In this document: piece after piece, positions 49,220 through 51,036 of the stretch
Layout of the letters: each line of letters begins with the position of its first letter
How positions within the stretch are numbered: position 1 is the stretch's first letter
IMG/VR virus record: IMGVR_UViG_3300027969_000142
Location: 1-51,036 of that record
Length of the DNA: 51,036 nt
Source: a virus
Direction: 5' to 3' (one strand)
The notes under the pieces: model-generated
What the model saw: only the letters and a program-made list of their open reading frames with translations
Database searches by the model: none
Told to the model about the DNA's origin: nothing
Program-made: the position numbers and the translations under genes

Positions 49220-51036
49220 TAATTTTTTCCTAGATCTCGATAATACCTAAATCCAACTCTTCTTTGAGATTGGTTCGGGGCAGCACTCGTAACGGGTGCA
49301 GCACTTGTAGCAGGTGCAGCAGCATTCGCAACAGAGTCGGCGCCAACATTAGAATTACCGGAACTGTTGTCTACAACAGATGTCTTTGGTGGTTCTTTCT
49401 CACCTATTTCAGTGGCTGGAGTATCAGCCTTGGTCGTCACCACCAACTTGTCATATTCTTCTCCAGTTTCTGGGTTAATGGCTCTTACAGTCTCAGGTCC
49501 TTGCGGTCCTGGCATTCTTATACATTTTAATTTTTGTTTCCAATTTCCATCATTGAATGTATTTTCACAGGATACCACCCTATATATACCACCAAATGCA
49601 CTTTCCTTTCCCGATATTGAAAAATCATATAAACCTGTTTCTTGGTTTATATCGGCTGGAGTTCTGAATGTCATGTAGATGTAAACGTTGCCGCTTTCGT
49701 AATTCATTGTGCCATCATCTGTGATCTGGGCTGTGGGTGAAGCAGCACCCACAAAATAGTTACTCATTCCCGAATCTATCAACCAATAAGGATCACCAAG
49801 TATTTCAAGGTTTACTGTGACCATGTCAGCACTGCTGCCGCTGATAAATGCTTCTTGAAAATTTTCTGCAACGTTTTGTTCAACTGTTTTGTAGTCAGAC
49901 CCACCTTTGAATCCTTTCAATAGTCTAGGATCACGCATTGGTCTGGATCTACCAGTTTGAGCACCTTGCACTTTTTGGCCGGCCTGTCCTTTACCTGTTT
50001 GGGTAGAAGAATTTTTTGTTTCAGATCCGAATTGATCTTGTGCGGCAGTTTTAGCAGCATCAGCTTCTGGTTTAGGATTTGCTCCTGCATAAAATAAATT
50101 ATTGATGTCGATACTGAAACTAAGGATGTCGACATTTTGTCCGGTATAGATATATTGATATTCTTTGACAACATCTTTCATGAGTTCTGCATATCCTACT
50201 GGTGCGGACGTGGCATTGGCAAATATGCTTTGATGTACTAGATATGGCACAACTCTGTAAGTGATCTTTTTTGCGTAATCGCCTGTGAGCTTGTCAGGTT
50301 TTAATAGCTCTAGTTGCACATCTAGTTTGAACCACTTGATGAATCCCTGTGGTGTGAGATTTTGTGGCTTCAATGCATTTGTGGCATATTCTGAACTGAG
50401 AATAATTTGGTTGATGATTGCGGTCAATGACTGGCTCTGGCCGAATTGAAAGGCTCGAGTTTTTGGATCTATGGTCATGCCATCTCTAATTAACACCCCT
50501 GTTTTTTCATCGTATTGATCACCAGCTCGCTTGAAAACGGCTTTACCACCGGAACTTTGATTAAATCCTAGACTCGCAGAGGCTATATAGTTCTGGTCTA
50601 GCAGTTGAGGATCTTTTTTAATCACATCGGCTGGCACTGCTGCTATCTTCACTTCTTTGCCAGGGTCTGTTGTGGCTCTTTTTATTTCTGCCTGACTTCC
50701 TGCTGAACTTTGCCAGTCACTGGAAAGTATGGGAAACTGTATCACATATTCATCTGTTTCAGTGATTTTGCCGTCGGCTTTTAATTTTTTTTCATTGTCG
50801 TTGAGATAGGCTACGAGACTGCCTTCGCTGCCTGACAACAGATCAAACACAAGACCAGGGCCGCTGGCAACTAGTTTTACATCACTGTAAGTGGTGTTGA
50901 TGACATCAGAAAATCCTTGATGGTTATACGGTATGGCTTCTACCTTGTATACACTGCCTCCTTCATTGACCGTGAATTTAGTAGACGATAATTTCATTAC
51001 AAAATACTTGGGTTTTATCTGAGATAAGTTCTGCCC
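49219..51036 (-). CDS. Baseplate hub-like virion protein (5' end outside window)
   Basis: The ATG at 50997 is not the true start. The 13 codons from it to the window edge are all sense (ending PKYFV), and the next residues, VYKVEAIPYNHQGFS, are an internal segment of the family in related phages. The gene therefore begins beyond 51036. Visible parts include a helical insertion (QSLTAIINQIILSSEYATNAL), YRVVPYLVHQSIF and KEYQYIYTGQNVDILSFSIDINNLFYAG. A Gln/Gly/Ser linker follows near residue 320. It is a structural protein of T4-like marine phages, placed before the spike, so a hub (gp27-like) role is likely but not proven. Confidence 0.75.
   Translation of the reverse strand, partial: GQNLSQIKPKYFVMKLSSTKFTVNEGGSVYKVEAIPYNHQGFSDVINTTYSDVKLVASGPGLVFDLLSGSEGSLVAYLNDNEKKLKADGKITETDEYVIQFPILSSDWQSSAGSQAEIKRATTDPGKEVKIAAVPADVIKKDPQLLDQNYIASASLGFNQSSGGKAVFKRAGDQYDEKTGVLIRDGMTIDPKTRAFQFGQSQSLTAIINQIILSSEYATNALKPQNLTPQGFIKWFKLDVQLELLKPDKLTGDYAKKITYRVVPYLVHQSIFANATSAPVGYAELMKDVVKEYQYIYTGQNVDILSFSIDINNLFYAGANPKPEADAAKTAAQDQFGSETKNSSTQTGKGQAGQKVQGAQTGRSRPMRDPRLLKGFKGGSDYKTVEQNVAENFQEAFISGSSADMVTVNLEILGDPYWLIDSGMSNYFVGAASPTAQITDDGTMNYESGNVYIYMTFRTPADINQETGLYDFSISGKESAFGGIYRVVSCENTFNDGNWKQKLKCIRMPGPQGPETVRAINPETGEEYDKLVVTTKADTPATEIGEKEPPKTSVVDNSSGNSNVGADSVANAAAPATSAAPVTSAAPNQSQRRVGFRYYRDLGKN

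Noticed and set aside
50995-50997. ATG at 50997 as the true start of the hub-like gene.
   Set aside because: The frame stays open to the window edge and the family pattern continues upstream, so the gene is cut by the window.
1-51036. tRNA genes, insertion sequences, integrase or attachment sites.
   Set aside because: No cloverleaf-like stretch, transposase or recombinase was seen, and intergenic gaps are too short to hide them.

Overview
The window looks like part of the genome of a tailed, contractile-tail phage of the marine T4-like kind (relatives infect picocyanobacteria and SAR11). The case rests on three things. A syntenic tail block reads hub/spike, gp25, gp6, giant wedge-position protein, then fibres. 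The fibre genes share an N-terminal module typical of marine T4-like phages. T4-like late promoters (TATAAATA) lie before several genes. The host cannot be read from the sequence. Family assignments come from recognised motifs and remembered family patterns; no database was searched.

Layout. (1) 1-3297, plus strand: a tightly packed run of short conserved T4-like-phage genes. It starts with the C-terminal end of a probable RNase H/5'-3' exonuclease and contains two late-promoter-like sites. (2) 3342-5788, plus strand: a sugar cassette with a nucleotide-sugar epimerase-type protein, a zinc-binding C-methyltransferase and a small helical protein. (3) 5785-18348, minus strand: eleven nearly always overlapping genes behind one late promoter at about 18380. 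They encode three plain GT-A-like glycosyltransferases, a protein made of degenerate glycosyltransferase copies ending in an intact one, four consecutive radical SAM proteins, a further glycosyltransferase-like protein and two unknowns. (4) 18407-29712, minus strand: two paralogous virion proteins, four fibre or fibre-like proteins sharing one N-terminal module (one interrupted by an in-frame TAA), a fibre-chaperone-like protein and a conserved virion protein. (5) 29741-51036, minus strand: the baseplate block, with a 4,662-residue giant, gp6-like, gp25-like, gp5/VgrG-like spike and a hub-like protein that runs off the window.

How the parts may work together (inference): regions 4 and 5 build the baseplate and host-contact fibres. 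Region 3 is organised as one late operon next to the fibre genes, so its radical SAM and glycosyltransferase products may modify fibres, virion glycans or the host surface late in infection. The two strands converge at 5785-5788, where the four bases TTAA supply both stop codons. No tRNA, CRISPR array, insertion sequence, integrase or reverse transcriptase was seen, and no gene-free stretch exceeds 300 bases.
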